In this document: in pieces, positions 47,490-59,785 of the stretch
Layout of the letters: every line of letters starts with the position of its first letter
Position numbering within the stretch: position 1 is the first letter of the stretch
NCBI GenBank assembly: GCA_051453625.1
Contig: JBOZIK010000001.1
Location: 274,284,736 to 274,348,735, forward strand
Direction: 5' to 3'
Source: Welwitschia mirabilis
Taxonomy: Eukaryota > Gnetophyta > Gnetopsida > Welwitschiales
Length of the DNA stretch: 64,000 nt
The notes under the pieces: model-generated
The model's input: only the letters and a program-made list of their open reading frames with translations
The model's database searches: none
What the model was told of the DNA's origin: nothing
Translations under genes and position numbers: made by a program

Positions 47490-48055
47490 AGATCTTCCAT
47501 TTGTTTAAATATACATTTACCTTTAGCTAATTTTTGTGATTTAAATTCAAAGATTAACTTTGGTTAGGATTGATGCCTACTTGGTTAATCACATACTACT
47601 ACTAGAATATTCAAGGAGATGTTTGTGTAGATCTCTAATTATTAATTATTATAGTTTTATTTATAATCACATAGTGATGAAATTGTTATGAAGTGAATAC
47701 TAAACTCAAACATAATTCATTTTGCATCAAAATCATTCCTTTTAGAGTGATGTAGTATTCTACTAATATAATAGATCTCCCATTTGTTTAAATATACATT
47801 TACCTTAAGCTAATTTTTGTGATTTAAATTCGAAGAGCAACTTTGGTTATGATTGATGCTTACTTGGTTAATCACATACTACTAGTAGAATATTCAAGGA
47901 GATGTTTGTGTAGATTTCTAATTATTAATTATTATAGTTTTATTTGTAATTACATAGTGATGAAATTTTTATGAAGCAAATATTAAATTCAAACATTATT
48001 CATTTTGCATCAAAAGCATTCCTTTTAGAGTGATGAAGTATTCTACTAATCTAAT
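47490..48055. repeat. 283-bp tandem duplication inside element C
   Basis: Positions 47490-47772 and 47773-48055 repeat each other, starting with agatct(t/c)ccatttgttt. The same doubling exists at about 46232-46642 in the other assembled copy, so this duplication is a real feature of the element and not a gap artefact. The unit length is not a multiple of three, so it also breaks the frame. It lies in the RNase H region. Confidence 0.7.
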
Positions 48056-49360
48056 AAATCTGGTGATCTTAATGTAATTCATCTCTTTGAAAAATCATTA
48101 CACTAATCAGTAATGAAGTCTATCTAAGGTAAATATGAAATGATTAATTTGGCTTAGATGGATTCAAAACAAGAGTGAATGTTAAATCTTCTTTGATTTT
48201 ATTAAATTCCTTTTGATAATTTTCATCCTAATTGAACTTGATATTTGTAAATAGTTTATATTAATTCATTAATATTAAGATAAATTAATGAATTACTTAT
48301 AACTACCTTATAAACTTCATAGTTCCCTTAGGTTTTGTGATGAATGGATGTTATTTATTTTCTTTATTTTATCTAGATGAATTTCTATCCCTCTTTTTAA
48401 CATCATAAAACATAAGAGTTGATTTGATGGTATATTAAAAGTACATGTCTTTGGATTTAAATGTAACTGATATTGTTTTTCTAGTTGAAGAAGTTATTTT
48501 AAATTAGTTAGATGATCAATAAATACTTTTAATTTAACAACAACATCATGTACATAATCTTCAATATTTTGGTGCATCATGTTATGAAATATGTGTACCA
48601 TTGCATGATGGTCTATTTTCCTAGCATTTTTTAACCCAAATGGTATTGTGACATAATATAAAAGACCCTATAGTTTTATGAAAGTTATTTTATGTTTACT
48701 TATAGGATTGATGAATATTTAACTATCTGTGAATGATAGAAGATTATAACTAGTTGTGTTATCAACTAAGATATTAATGTTAGATAAGAAGCAATTCTCT
48801 TTTAGTGTTATCTTATTTAAATAATAATAGTTAATGTAAATATTAATTTAACCATTCTTCTTCAGAACAACCATCATGTTAGACAACTAATTAGAATAAT
48901 CTATTAGTTAGACAAAAACATTAGTAACAAACATTAAAGATCTTATTTTACAGTGAGGGAAAGATGAGGTTTGAGTTTTCTAATATTGTATTTTATTGGG
49001 ATAGAATTTAATTCTAAAATAATGTTATATGTAACAATGAATTTATCAATGCCTAGCATATCCTTATAATGTCAGATGAAAATTTATTCATTAAATGAGA
49101 ATACATTTTCTAGATTAGAATTTAATTTTTATACTAGGTATTAGTTAGTCTTAAGTAATTTTTCTTAATCAGTGGGATCCACACGATAATCATATGTCAT
49201 AACATATTGTTGTTTTATCTTAGATGTTTTTATTTTCTCAAATTTCATTATTTCATATGCTTTATGCTCTAAAATATTTCTTTTTTATTTAAAAAAAGAA
49301 TCTTTCATAAGTTTCATATGATCAAAATCTATAAAGTTAAAATTGGTATAGCTCTTAATA
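48056..49360 (-). pseudogene. Element C reverse transcriptase and start of RNase H
   Basis: Landmarks on minus are KDMLGIDKFIVTYNI then KLKPHLSLTVK in the linker (49060-48960), NIYINYYYLNKI (about 48830), ILVDNTTSYNLLSFTDS (about 48770), IPFGLKNAR (about 48635) and MMHQNIEDYVHDVVVK (about 48580-48530). Then come LHLNPKTCTFNIPSNQLLCF (about 48460) and, after RT, DENYQKEFNKIKEDLTFTLV near 48215. The catalytic YxDD box reads YVHD at 48545-48556, so one essential Asp is lost. The order and wording fit a Tat-like gypsy RT. Confidence 0.8.
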
Positions 49361-49724
49361 AGGTAATTACTAAATAAAAAGGGCAAGGAATAACTTAGTG
49401 AATTCCTCAATATTGTATCCTATAAGATCAAGGAAAGAGGTAAGGAATAATAATTAAATTTGAATCAATAATAAGTGAATGCAAAAGAACATAATAAGAA
49501 ATTTAGCTTAAAGGTTTAAATGCAAAGTAAGGGATGTTATACTAGTAATATTAAGGTTAAGAAGGAAATGATTTTAAGGGATTGTTTTTATCATTTTAAA
49601 ACCTATTTACTTGTAGTGATGCATAATAAGACTTTTCTTACTTATGTAAGTGATTTTTATTTTAGCTGGAGGGTCTTTAACCATTAAGAAATTTGTCCAT
49701 TATCTTTTCACTAAGTGACCATAG

Positions 49725-49855
49725 TTATAATTTTTTCCCCTTTTTTTTCCCTTGTTCATCATTTTTATTTTATTTTCATTTTTATTCTTTTCTTTTATTT
49801 TATATTGTTATTTATTTTATTTTATTATTTCTTCTTCTTTTTTTTCTTTGAATAG
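49725..49855. repeat. T/C-rich low-complexity tract
   Basis: About 130 bases of almost pure pyrimidine on plus, with repeated tttatttt and ttcttcttc words. It lies between the gag/protease and RT parts of element C and may be a later expansion. Confidence 0.6.
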
Positions 49856-50929
49856 TGAAAGAGAGTAAAGGCTACTGCTAATGGGAAAATCATATGAAAC
49901 AAATGGAATCTAATCCAATCTAATTCTTGGGTATTAAAAATTTAGAGATATTCATCTTTCAACAGTTTACTAGGCAATGCTTAAAATGTAAAAATGAAAT
50001 AGTTTGTTTTTCTAATTTTAAAGGTGATGATGGAGGAGAATATTGAGGTGAGGCCTTTATATTAGTTACTCTGTGATTTGTTTCAAGTAGTATTAATAGT
50101 TTTAATCTAAAAAATTTTAGATTTTGATAGAATAATGATATAAGTACCCTCATTTTCATGATCTACATGTAGCCTAATGGTAAATTGAACATAGCTACAT
50201 TATTGATTACATGTAACTTGGTAATTTAACTTTTTTAATTACTTAGACTAGTAAAGTCATCATTTCTCTAGCTTCAGCTTTATGGTCAATGAAGCCTCTA
50301 AATATTACACCCTTCTTTGAATTTAAAAGATGCAACAAGTTGATCTTGTTAAGAAATGAGGAACAAATCACATTTAATTTAGCCTTAAAATAAATAAAAT
50401 CTTAATTAACTTTGGTAGGTTTAATGTATACTAAAATGTACTATGCTTGATCTATAATCATCTTTATAAGGGCGTTGAAGATTTCTTCATAATGTAATTG
50501 AACTACTTCTTTATCTTATTTTTTCTTTTAAATGTTTAGCTCCTTCGAGGTAGATTCTTGGTTAAATGATAATTCCAAACTCAATTGTTCTTTGCTTATC
50601 CTTTTAGATGCCTACCTCTTAAGTTTAAAGTTTATTATTAATGATGAAAAGTAATGATACACTTCTTGTACTTTGGTAACATATAATCATGTATGTAGAT
50701 GGCTCTAAGGAATAAGATAATATTCATAATACTCTCTCTAAAACATTAGTTCCAATTTTTACTTGTTTTCTCAAATAATTTAATTTAGTAATTCCATGGG
50801 TTGATCCTAAATTACCAAAATTGCATATGAGGTATTGTAATTTTGAATTACTGCATTTTGTGATGATTACAAGGTGGAATTTTGATATCAAAAAAAAATT
50901 ATTTATAACTCTCTAATTATTTATTTGCA

Positions 50930-51175
50930 TAGATATATGTTTTATCAAACGTTATGTCTTTTTTGTTTTCAATGATGTCTTAAACTAGATGTTTAAGGTT
51001 GAAACAATCTTTAGTATGATGCCTTCTTGTTCAATGGTATTCATAGAACTTTGATTCATAATAATTTTCACTTTTGATGCATTAGGATCCTTTGTTTTAA
51101 TTTGGAGTAATTTAATTCCCCACTTCCTTAGGAAAATTAAAAGAATCTGGGATGTGTGAATACTTAGCTTCATAA
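50930..51175 (-). pseudogene. Element C gag C-terminus with zinc-knuckle relic
   Basis: Minus-strand translation reads FYEYH-stop-TRRHHTKDCFNLKHLV near 51045-50975. This corresponds to the Gag segment of Tat-like gypsy elements in which a Cys, a Tyr-His pair, a Gly-His and a D/E-C-x-x-L-K define a short zinc-binding motif. The first Cys is Tyr here (TGT to TAT type change) and the Gly is His or Arg. Upstream, SHIPDSFNFPKE precedes it. It supports gag lying upstream of the RT, as expected. Confidence 0.55.
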
Positions 51176-53064
51176 ATTTATTATCCTTCTTGATGAATTT
51201 TAAGTCTGGAATCTATTTTAATTGTAAAAATAAGATAGATAAGTATAACTTTTAGCTTGTGAAGATGGTAATTTTAATTCTTATTAAGTGTAATGTTAAG
51301 TTTAAGTAATATATTATTAAAAATAGTATGATAATGAGGTGTATAACTATCAATTAAGGAGAGTAGGTCAATTGATAAGGTTAACTGGTCAAAGAAACAT
51401 TCTTTAAATTACTAAATCTATTATTGTTTCTATTACTATTTCTTGATGAAGCCATTAGGGATTCATTATTGTATTTATTTTATTTATTTTTTAACTCATA
51501 ACTTTATTCCTTTTATCAAGAGTTACTAATTATTTAAAGGCCTTAAACAAGTTCATTCTTGAATGTTTAAAAATGTATGAAATGCATGACTTAGAAAAAT
51601 GATATGACTTGTTATAATCAATAATGAGAGTTTCCAATTACAACATAATAACTCTCCATATTTGTGCATATGTTTGTATTATTTCATTAATCTTCTAACA
51701 CATCATGATTCGAGTTTCAAGAGTCATCTATTTTAAGATGTTTATCAAATAATGTTATATAAAAATTTGAAGGAATTATTTCAAACTTATGATAAAATAT
51801 ATGGATATTCTCTATTACCATTAAAGATCTTGTCTCTTCAAGAATTGATACAAGAGATGACAAGTAGTGTTGTGATCTACATTATACATGTAACCTACAT
51901 GTTTATAGTTGTAACATGCACAATGAGATCTTTTAGCTAGTTAATTCTTTAAAGTTAAGAATTTAATTTAGCAAGAGGATCTTATAGGATATAGAAGGAT
52001 GAATGGGAGTATCATTAAATTTATAACTAATGTAATTCTCTTTTCTCTAAAGGCCTCATTTTATATTGCTCATCACTTTTCAAATACTTTTTAAATGAGG
52101 TTGACTAGGAATTTATGATTCCTTTAATTAGTGGTTAAATACTCAAAAATACTGCCATTATTGATGTTCTTATAATAGTTTATAATTCTAGTTGTAGTTT
52201 TTTAATAAGGTTTTATCTTTCTTATCCAAGGAACTATTGCAATTTTCTTATTGCTTTTCTGCTTTTTCTTTTTGATGAATCTCCTTATAATCAAGAAAAT
52301 CATGAATTTCATAAGTGACAAGGATTAATGAATCTTATATAATAACAAATTATACTCATCTTCAAAAATTCCAGTGACCTTACCATATGTAGAAACTAGC
52401 ATTATGTTATTATAAATCAAGATCAAAGTAGTATGAAATATAAATGTGCATATTAACCATAAGAAGCAACTTATTCAAGAAGCCCTCTTTCTAGTACTAA
52501 AATATTACAAAATATTTTTACAATGTTAAATATCTATTTTGATAATATAACATAAAATTAATATCTCTTATAAATATCTATTTATTCATTTTTTATTAAA
52601 AAACATTATTACATGGAGATTCTTAAGGGAAAAAAGTATATGTAACAATCTCTACAAACTTTGTAAATTAAATTTCAATAAAAGAATTTCAAAATAATAT
52701 TTTTATTTAAAACATAATAGAACTAAAATTTTGTTAAGTCTGTAAACTACTATGAAATAAAATCTCTAATGCATTAAGATACTGAGAAAATAAAATTTAT
52801 TTAAATAAACCACAATGAACATTTTACCAAACAATTATGAAAAAAGACTTTTATTTTTCTTTTTTTAATATAAAATAAATGAATAGTTTACTCTTTTTGT
52901 TTTTTCCCCAGCCTAAGATCAAAACTATGTATACAAATATCCTTAATAAGTGGTACTCATCAAGTTTAGTTTTAATAAGTTCCTAAAAATTTAAGAAATA
53001 AGTTTCATTTTGCTTACAATGACTATTGTAGTTTATCTATTACAAATTACATTCTTATCATAGA
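51176..53064. other. Unassigned, probably decayed gag and leader of element C
   Basis: No clear frame or motif. Weak minus-strand similarity to a Tat-like Gag (for example a Gln/Pro-rich block near 52090) is too degraded to claim. The small plus frame at 51752-51940 is not convincing. Confidence 0.3.
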
Positions 53065-54849
53065 AATTAGTTAACAAAAGTAGAAAGGCAAAAGAATAAA
53101 TGATTTCCTAGAGATAATTCCATATAAAGAAGCAAAAAACAACAGCATATAAGTTTAAGAGGTAGGTGTCAATTTTTTAATGATGAATTCACATATAAAT
53201 CAAGATTCCTTCTTTAGTTATTATTTTTTCCTTTTTTCTTTTGTAATTAAATATAATGTACTCTACACGATGTTACAATTAGAATATGAAAGCCTACCTT
53301 AATATGGCACTTAACTGATAAAGAAGAGGAGTTTATCTTACTACTAATTTACTCTGTTCTCTAGTTTTTCTTTTGATTTTAACTTGGTTTTCTTTGTAAT
53401 TAAGATTTCTTAATATAAATTATTTGGACTTTATCATCCTTTTGTTACTACTTATAATGTGATGAACTAGTAGAAAAAATATATTTGTTCATAAGTTTTC
53501 TAATCAATTTTTATAACTATAGCCTTCCTATTATTAAGACTTTGGGTCTTTTTGTGGTGACTCTTCTAAAGCTATCATTTTTTATATAAAAACAAATATG
53601 TTTAATATCATCATATATTTTAATTACCTTCACTTTTGACCTTAGTGAAAAGATCGATTGGAACTTCTGCATGTTCTTTAGAGGCTTCTACCTTCTCTTC
53701 CTCCTCCCCCTTCATTTCCCTCTTTTTTCCCCTTATTAAGGTGATTTCTAGTTTTTCCATATTACCACTTCTTACTTAAGCCTTTGCCTCCTTCTTCTTT
53801 TTAAGCTCATTTTTCTAAAAGGAGAAAGAAAAAAATCCAAATTCAAGGATTTAATTGCTAAAAATAATGGTGAGTATCAATTTNNNNNNNNNNNNNNNNN
53901 NNNNNNNNNNNNNNNNNNNNNNNNNNNNNNNNNNNNNNNNNNNNNNNNNNNNNNNNNNNNNNNNNNNNNNNNNNNNNNNNNNNATTAGTTAACAAAAGTA
54001 TAAAGGCAAAAGAATAAATAATTTCTTAGAGATAATTCCATAGAAAGAAGAAACAAACAAAAGCTTATAAGTTTAAGAGGTAGGTGTCAATTTTTTAATG
54101 ATGAATTCATATACAAATTAAGATTCCTTGTTTAGTTCTTATTTTTTCCCTTTTCTTTTGTAATTAAATATAATGTAGTCTACACGTTGTTATAATTAGA
54201 ATATGAAAGCCTACCTTAATATGGCAATTAACTGATAAGGAAGAGGATTTTATCTTACTACTGATTTACTCTATTCTCTAGTTTTCCTTTTGATTTTAAC
54301 TTGGTTTTCTTTGTAATTAAGATTGCTTATTATAAAGTATCTGGACTTTATCATCCTACTTATAATGTGATGGACTAGTAGAAAAAATATATTTGTTCAT
54401 AATTTTTCTAATCAATTTTTGTAACTATAGCCTTCCTATTATTAAGACTTTGGGTATTTCTATGGTGACTCTTCTAAAGTTATCATCTTTTCTAGACAAA
54501 TAAATATGTTTAATATCATCATCTATTTTAGTTACCTTTACTTTTGACCTTAGTGAAAATATCAATTGGAACTTCTACATGTTCTTTAGAGGCTTCTACC
54601 TTCTCTTCCCCCTCCCCCCTCATTCCCCTATTTTTTTTCCCTTATCAAGGTGATTTCTACTTTTTTCATATTACCACTTCTTACTTAAACCTTTGCCTCC
54701 TCCTTTTTTTTAAGCTCCTTTTTCTAAAAGGAGAAAGAAAAAAAATCCAAATTCAAGGATTTAATTGCTAAAAATAATGGTGAGTATCAATTTCTACATG
54801 ATTTGGTTGCATTATCCTTTGCTATGTCTAAAAGAAATATTAAGATACA
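53065..54849. repeat. Unrecognised segment assembled twice
   Basis: 53065-53883 and 53984-54790 are near-identical flanks of a 100-N gap, and 54730-54849 is repeated again from 54950 across the next gap. Inside, minus-strand 53830-53640 (and 54750-54545) reads as a charged peptide with KREMKGEEEEKVEASKEHAE followed by VPIDLFTKVK. It is not obviously random and could be the N-terminal part of a Gag or of another protein. The plus-strand frames at 54544 and 54765 are shadows. Confidence 0.5.
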
Positions 54850-54949
54850 NNNNNNNNNNNNNNNNNNNNNNNNNNNNNNNNNNNNNNNNNNNNNNNNNNN
54901 NNNNNNNNNNNNNNNNNNNNNNNNNNNNNNNNNNNNNNNNNNNNNNNNN

Positions 54950-55904
54950 GAAAAAAATCCAAATTCAAGGATTTAATTGCTAAAAATAATGGTGAGTATC
55001 AATTTCTACATGATTTGCTTGCATTATCCTTTGCTATGTCTAAAAGAAATATTAAGAAACATTTTGCTTTCATTTCTCAAATAGATAAAGTTCATGCTTA
55101 AAAAAAAGAAAATAATTCAATAATATACAAATGCTACTTTCCAATTATTTGAAGTAAGTCTTCATCAAATTTCCCATTATAGTCTTTCACAATAGATACT
55201 TTCAAATCCAATTCAATAGAAACTTTTTCAATTAGCACTAGAGTGCTATTTTTATGAGTTTGAATGGATCGAGAACATAGAAAGTAAAACTCAACCCTCT
55301 TTACCTATTTTTGGTTGAATATAGTATTTTTTTCATGAAATAAAAAAGCATGAATTCCAAAAAAATGTGTTTGATGCCATTTTTTCCTGTATTAATTTAG
55401 TAATGGATGTTTACATGCTAAATTAAATTTAATTAAAAATTTTCTATGACTGATCCACCAAAAACTGTGATAAGGGAATTAAAAAGTCTTTAAAAGATTG
55501 ATGAAACATTTAATTTGTTATAGCAGTATTTACCCTTGAATCATCTTCTAGAAAGATAATTATGGTTGTTCCATCTACTATTATCAAAATGTATTTTCCA
55601 CTAGTTGTTAGCAATAAAGAGGAATTTTTCTCCTTAGTGATAAGTTTAGATTATGTATGTTTCTCTTGAGAATTCTCTTTTATTTGAGAAACTATACATA
55701 ACCAAGTTTTTCCAATTTATAATTAGGAATTACTTTCATATCATTTGTTACCTTTAAAATGACTTTTAGATTTATAACTGTCTAAACTTCTAGAATGTGT
55801 TAGTGCTTTGTTAAGCATTATTCTAAAATTTATTCTTCAGTGGATCTATCTACATTTCCCTTGAACTTCCTTGAACTAAGCTCCATGACAAATAAATAAA
55901 AAAA
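54950..55904. other. Unassigned; weak minus-strand coding trace
   Basis: 54950-55060 repeats 54730-54849. From 55130 to 55890 no clear gene is seen. A minus-strand stretch near 55280-55135 reads IEKVSIELDLKVSIVKDYNG then KFDEDLLQIIGK without stops, and one near 55886 begins MELSSRKFKGNVDRSTEE. These may be relics of one protein of unknown family. Confidence 0.3.
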
Positions 55905-55916
55905 CAGAGAGAGAGA

Positions 55917-55982
<66 letters not shown>
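55905..55982. repeat. (GA)n microsatellite, left of gap
   Basis: At least 30 nearly uninterrupted GA dinucleotides run directly into a 720-N gap. Confidence 0.95.
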
Positions 55983-56702
55983 NNNNNNNNNNNNNNNNNN
56001 NNNNNNNNNNNNNNNNNNNNNNNNNNNNNNNNNNNNNNNNNNNNNNNNNNNNNNNNNNNNNNNNNNNNNNNNNNNNNNNNNNNNNNNNNNNNNNNNNNNN
56101 NNNNNNNNNNNNNNNNNNNNNNNNNNNNNNNNNNNNNNNNNNNNNNNNNNNNNNNNNNNNNNNNNNNNNNNNNNNNNNNNNNNNNNNNNNNNNNNNNNNN
56201 NNNNNNNNNNNNNNNNNNNNNNNNNNNNNNNNNNNNNNNNNNNNNNNNNNNNNNNNNNNNNNNNNNNNNNNNNNNNNNNNNNNNNNNNNNNNNNNNNNNN
56301 NNNNNNNNNNNNNNNNNNNNNNNNNNNNNNNNNNNNNNNNNNNNNNNNNNNNNNNNNNNNNNNNNNNNNNNNNNNNNNNNNNNNNNNNNNNNNNNNNNNN
56401 NNNNNNNNNNNNNNNNNNNNNNNNNNNNNNNNNNNNNNNNNNNNNNNNNNNNNNNNNNNNNNNNNNNNNNNNNNNNNNNNNNNNNNNNNNNNNNNNNNNN
56501 NNNNNNNNNNNNNNNNNNNNNNNNNNNNNNNNNNNNNNNNNNNNNNNNNNNNNNNNNNNNNNNNNNNNNNNNNNNNNNNNNNNNNNNNNNNNNNNNNNNN
56601 NNNNNNNNNNNNNNNNNNNNNNNNNNNNNNNNNNNNNNNNNNNNNNNNNNNNNNNNNNNNNNNNNNNNNNNNNNNNNNNNNNNNNNNNNNNNNNNNNNNN
56701 NN

Positions 56703-56725
56703 GGAAGGAAGAGTGAGTAAGATAT

Positions 56726-56771
<46 letters not shown>
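56703..56771. repeat. (GA)n microsatellite with GGGA interruptions, right of gap
   Basis: After the gap the sequence resumes as ggaaggaagagtgagt followed by GA repeats and gagggaggga. The gap probably represents the rest of this low-complexity array. Confidence 0.9.
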
Positions 56772-58003
56772 AGGGAAGATATGGTTAAAAGTTTATTGCT
56801 AATTTAAATAAATTTCATTTATGTTCTTTCCTTTAAGAAAGTTTTTAATCAACATAGATTATAGAGGCAGCTTCATGCCCAAATTTATCAAAATACTTAA
56901 CTTTTCATTAAAAAATGGAAACCCTTATTAATAGCTACAGTACCCAAATATGCGTCAGTTCTATAGTAGTACTAATATGATGTCTCTATGAATTAAAATG
57001 ATCAATACATTAAAGAAATACTAGTAATTCTTATATATGATATTCTATCTCATGTTTATAAACTATAGGTGTTTGTTAACTTCAAGGAATTACAAATGTG
57101 TGATATATTTTCAACTACAATATAAAGGAAAACATGTTATTCTCAGATTGATATTACAACACCCTCATAAAACTTTGCCTCATCTTTATGGTGCTTAGTA
57201 AAATTACTTTATATATTAAGATAAAAGATAAATACAACTCTAAGTTAATCTTGATGTATGATAATTTAGAGCAAATGGGCCTATACTCTATGCCTTAATA
57301 TTACTAGAACAAATTTAATATGGCTAACTATTGAAAACTACAAGAAGTTCCAGCAATAGAAAGAGATACATTTAGGCATATAAAAGACCAAAAATTATTC
57401 TACTCCATGGAAGAACTNNNNNNNNNNNNNNNNNNNNNNNNNNNNNNNNNNNNNNNNNNNNNNNNNNNNNNNNNNNNNNNNNNNNNNNNNNNNNNNNNNN
57501 NNNNNNNNNNNNNNNNNTATATGAACTTCTCTTGGTACCAATCCTAAGTTCATAACTTTCACTCTCTATTGTAATACTTATTATGTGGATACTCATAAGA
57601 CGTCAGATTATCCATCCATTCTTATGTTCCAAGGAGTAGTAAAAAGACAAGTCAATGCTACAGAATAACAATGGAATAACCAAAAAAACCAATAATTTTT
57701 CTACTCCAATACCTATAACATTGGATGAAGAAGCCACTCAAACTTTTCATTTAAACAAGGCAATCCTACGTAAGTCTCATCAAGTCAATCTAAGAATTTA
57801 AATCGTCCTTGAACTTTGAACTCTTTAGAAATCATACTTTTAAATTTCATAGAAGTTTAACATCATACTAATGCATCTCAACAATGATTCAAGAAAAAAA
57901 AACTCTTCCAATTTGCAAAGTTAAAATATGAAATGCATCAATTAAGTCAAACCACTATACATATTCTTACATCACTAACCAATGGAAGAACAGAAAGCTT
58001 CTT
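56772..58003. other. Unassigned single-copy-looking stretch
   Basis: No match to the other repeats in the window and no recognisable gene. The 100-N gap at 57418-57517 is the only one of that size whose flanks do not visibly overlap. Base composition is slightly less extreme than in the transposons, so it could be older intergenic DNA. Confidence 0.35.
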
Positions 58004-58200
58004 TATCATGTCCCAATTTTTCAAGGTTACAAAACTTGGTTTAAGAATTATTTAAATATTTTAATAAATAAAAATAAATAATATAGTTTAAACTAGTGTG
58101 TTGTAGGCTAAAATATTTATTACAATTGGCTAAATATGTAAAGGTAATGAAAATTTTATCTTGATTTTATTCCTTATACTCTTTATAAAAATAAACATCT
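58004..58200 (+). repeat. Partial LTR start, duplicate of 58414-58600
   Basis: The block beginning tatcatgtcccaattttt recurs 410 bases later as tatcacatcccaatttcg, with about 180 bases in common, including the 'aataaaaataaataatatag' word. This looks like a truncated copy of the beginning of the LTR that follows. Confidence 0.6.
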
Positions 58201-59569
58201 TTACTATTATTTTTAGGTTCATAAGAATTCTTAGGGATATTAGATGATGGGATAATATTAGAATAATAAGTTGTAGCTTCTTTGAATTTTACTTATAATT
58301 CATAAATATTAATATCATATTCACTGATAGATTATTCCATTAGCCCACTTACTAAATATTTCTAATCTTTGTATTTAGAATGAGAATCAATTTACACCTG
58401 AAGATTATTCTATTATCACATCCCAATTTCGAAGTTTATAAACCTTAGGCTAATAATTATTTAAATATTTTATTAAATAAAAATAAATAATATAGTCTAG
58501 ATTAATATCTTGTAGGCTAAAAGATTCATTACAAATGGTTAAATATGTAGAGATAATGAAAATTTTATTTTGATGTTATTCCTTGGACATTATTGCTAAA
58601 CATATCATCTTGATTAATTACATAAAGAGAATTTTAATTAAATTACTTTTTTTATTATTATGGCAAAAATAATTACATGCTCTTGAAATTTTAACATTTC
58701 CTTCTTAACTTATGGAGTTAGCAGTATGATTACTTTGAAATTTAAAAAGATTATATTATCATGTGACTAACTTATCTTCTTTTTTCTTATGTTGAAAAAT
58801 GCTAAAGAACTTAAATCTTATAAGTTATGTAGGCATCTCTTTAATATTATTATTATTTGGCAAAGTATATATGTGGCATGATGAATAGTTACTATTATGA
58901 TGAGATATTAAATGCGCTTAATGATTAGGCAAAGCAATGATTAGGGGTTATGGAATATTTACTACATTTTTTTTAACATAGCATCTCTTCATATCATCGT
59001 GTCTCTTCATATCCCTACATCCTCTTATTATATATATAACTTTCTTCTCTTTTTATTTGTATATTTTTGAAAAATTCTATGCTATTGAATCTTGGTGACT
59101 TTGAAATCTAGAGCTTTAAAAGCATTAAAGTCTCGGAATTCTAAAAGTCTTAAAGTCTTCAAAAGATCGCAAAGTCTTATATCTAATTTCAAGTATGATC
59201 TTATTTAAAAATTTTTGCATCTTTGTATGGTCCTATTTAAATTCTTGAATCTTGTATGATAATATTTAATTCTTGAATCTTATATGGTTCTTCATTTTTT
59301 ATCTTTGTTTTGTTCCTTAGTTTTGCATTTTTTAATGCTTAATTTAATGCTTGTTTCTTAATGAAATACTACTTTTTTGATAAATTTGTAAAGTATAGAA
59401 TTATTTTCCTTATCTATGAGCATTAGTTTCTTTCACCTTCTTGATAAATTTTTTGAAAGTTTGAGTATTATTATAATCAAAAAAAAATTCTTGTTAAAAA
59501 TTTACATCTTAGTGTTGTATCTTCTTTTTGCATCTTCTTATGATATCTTTTAATTTTCAAATCTTATGA

Positions 59570-59785
59570 AAATGAGGATTTCACAAATTGATAAATAAGA
59601 CAGTGGAATGTAAGAACCCATAGATCATCAAATGAGGTTATGGGATTGATAAATCCACAGATCACTAAATGAGGTACTGGACTTCATAGATCGCTAAATG
59701 AGGTAGTAAAGTATGATAAATCCACCAATTCTTGAATGAGGTAGTGGATCCCACAAATCACCAAATGAGGCAGTGGAGGAAAAAA
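59570..59785 (+). repeat. Minisatellite with alternating 37/30-base spacing
   Basis: The core 'cacagatcactaaatgaggtagtgga' recurs with changes. The word ATGAGG starts at 59632, 59669, 59699, 59736 and 59765, giving intervals of 37, 30, 37 and 29. This implies a higher-order unit of about 67 bases. Confidence 0.75.

Larger units (their letters stand above)
45380..52400 (-). mobile_element. Ty3/gypsy Tat-like element C, 5' part (split by element B)
   Basis: Minus-strand order from high to low coordinates is gag remnants (about 50930-51175 and possibly to 52400), linker and RT (49360-48100), RNase H (48100-47490), a second RNase H-like domain and integrase N-terminus (47490-45380), and then, beyond element B, the integrase core (37373-36241). 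RT before integrase defines Ty3/gypsy. The additional RNase H-like domain between RNase H and integrase is the mark of the Tat/Ogre lineage. All domains are broken. LTRs for it are not identified with confidence. Confidence 0.7.

Noticed and set aside
51752-51940. Small plus-strand frame at 51752-51940 and others at 24538, 32260 and 60294 as genes
   Set aside because: They are short, hydrophobic AT-rich translations without motifs, start context or conservation between repeat copies.
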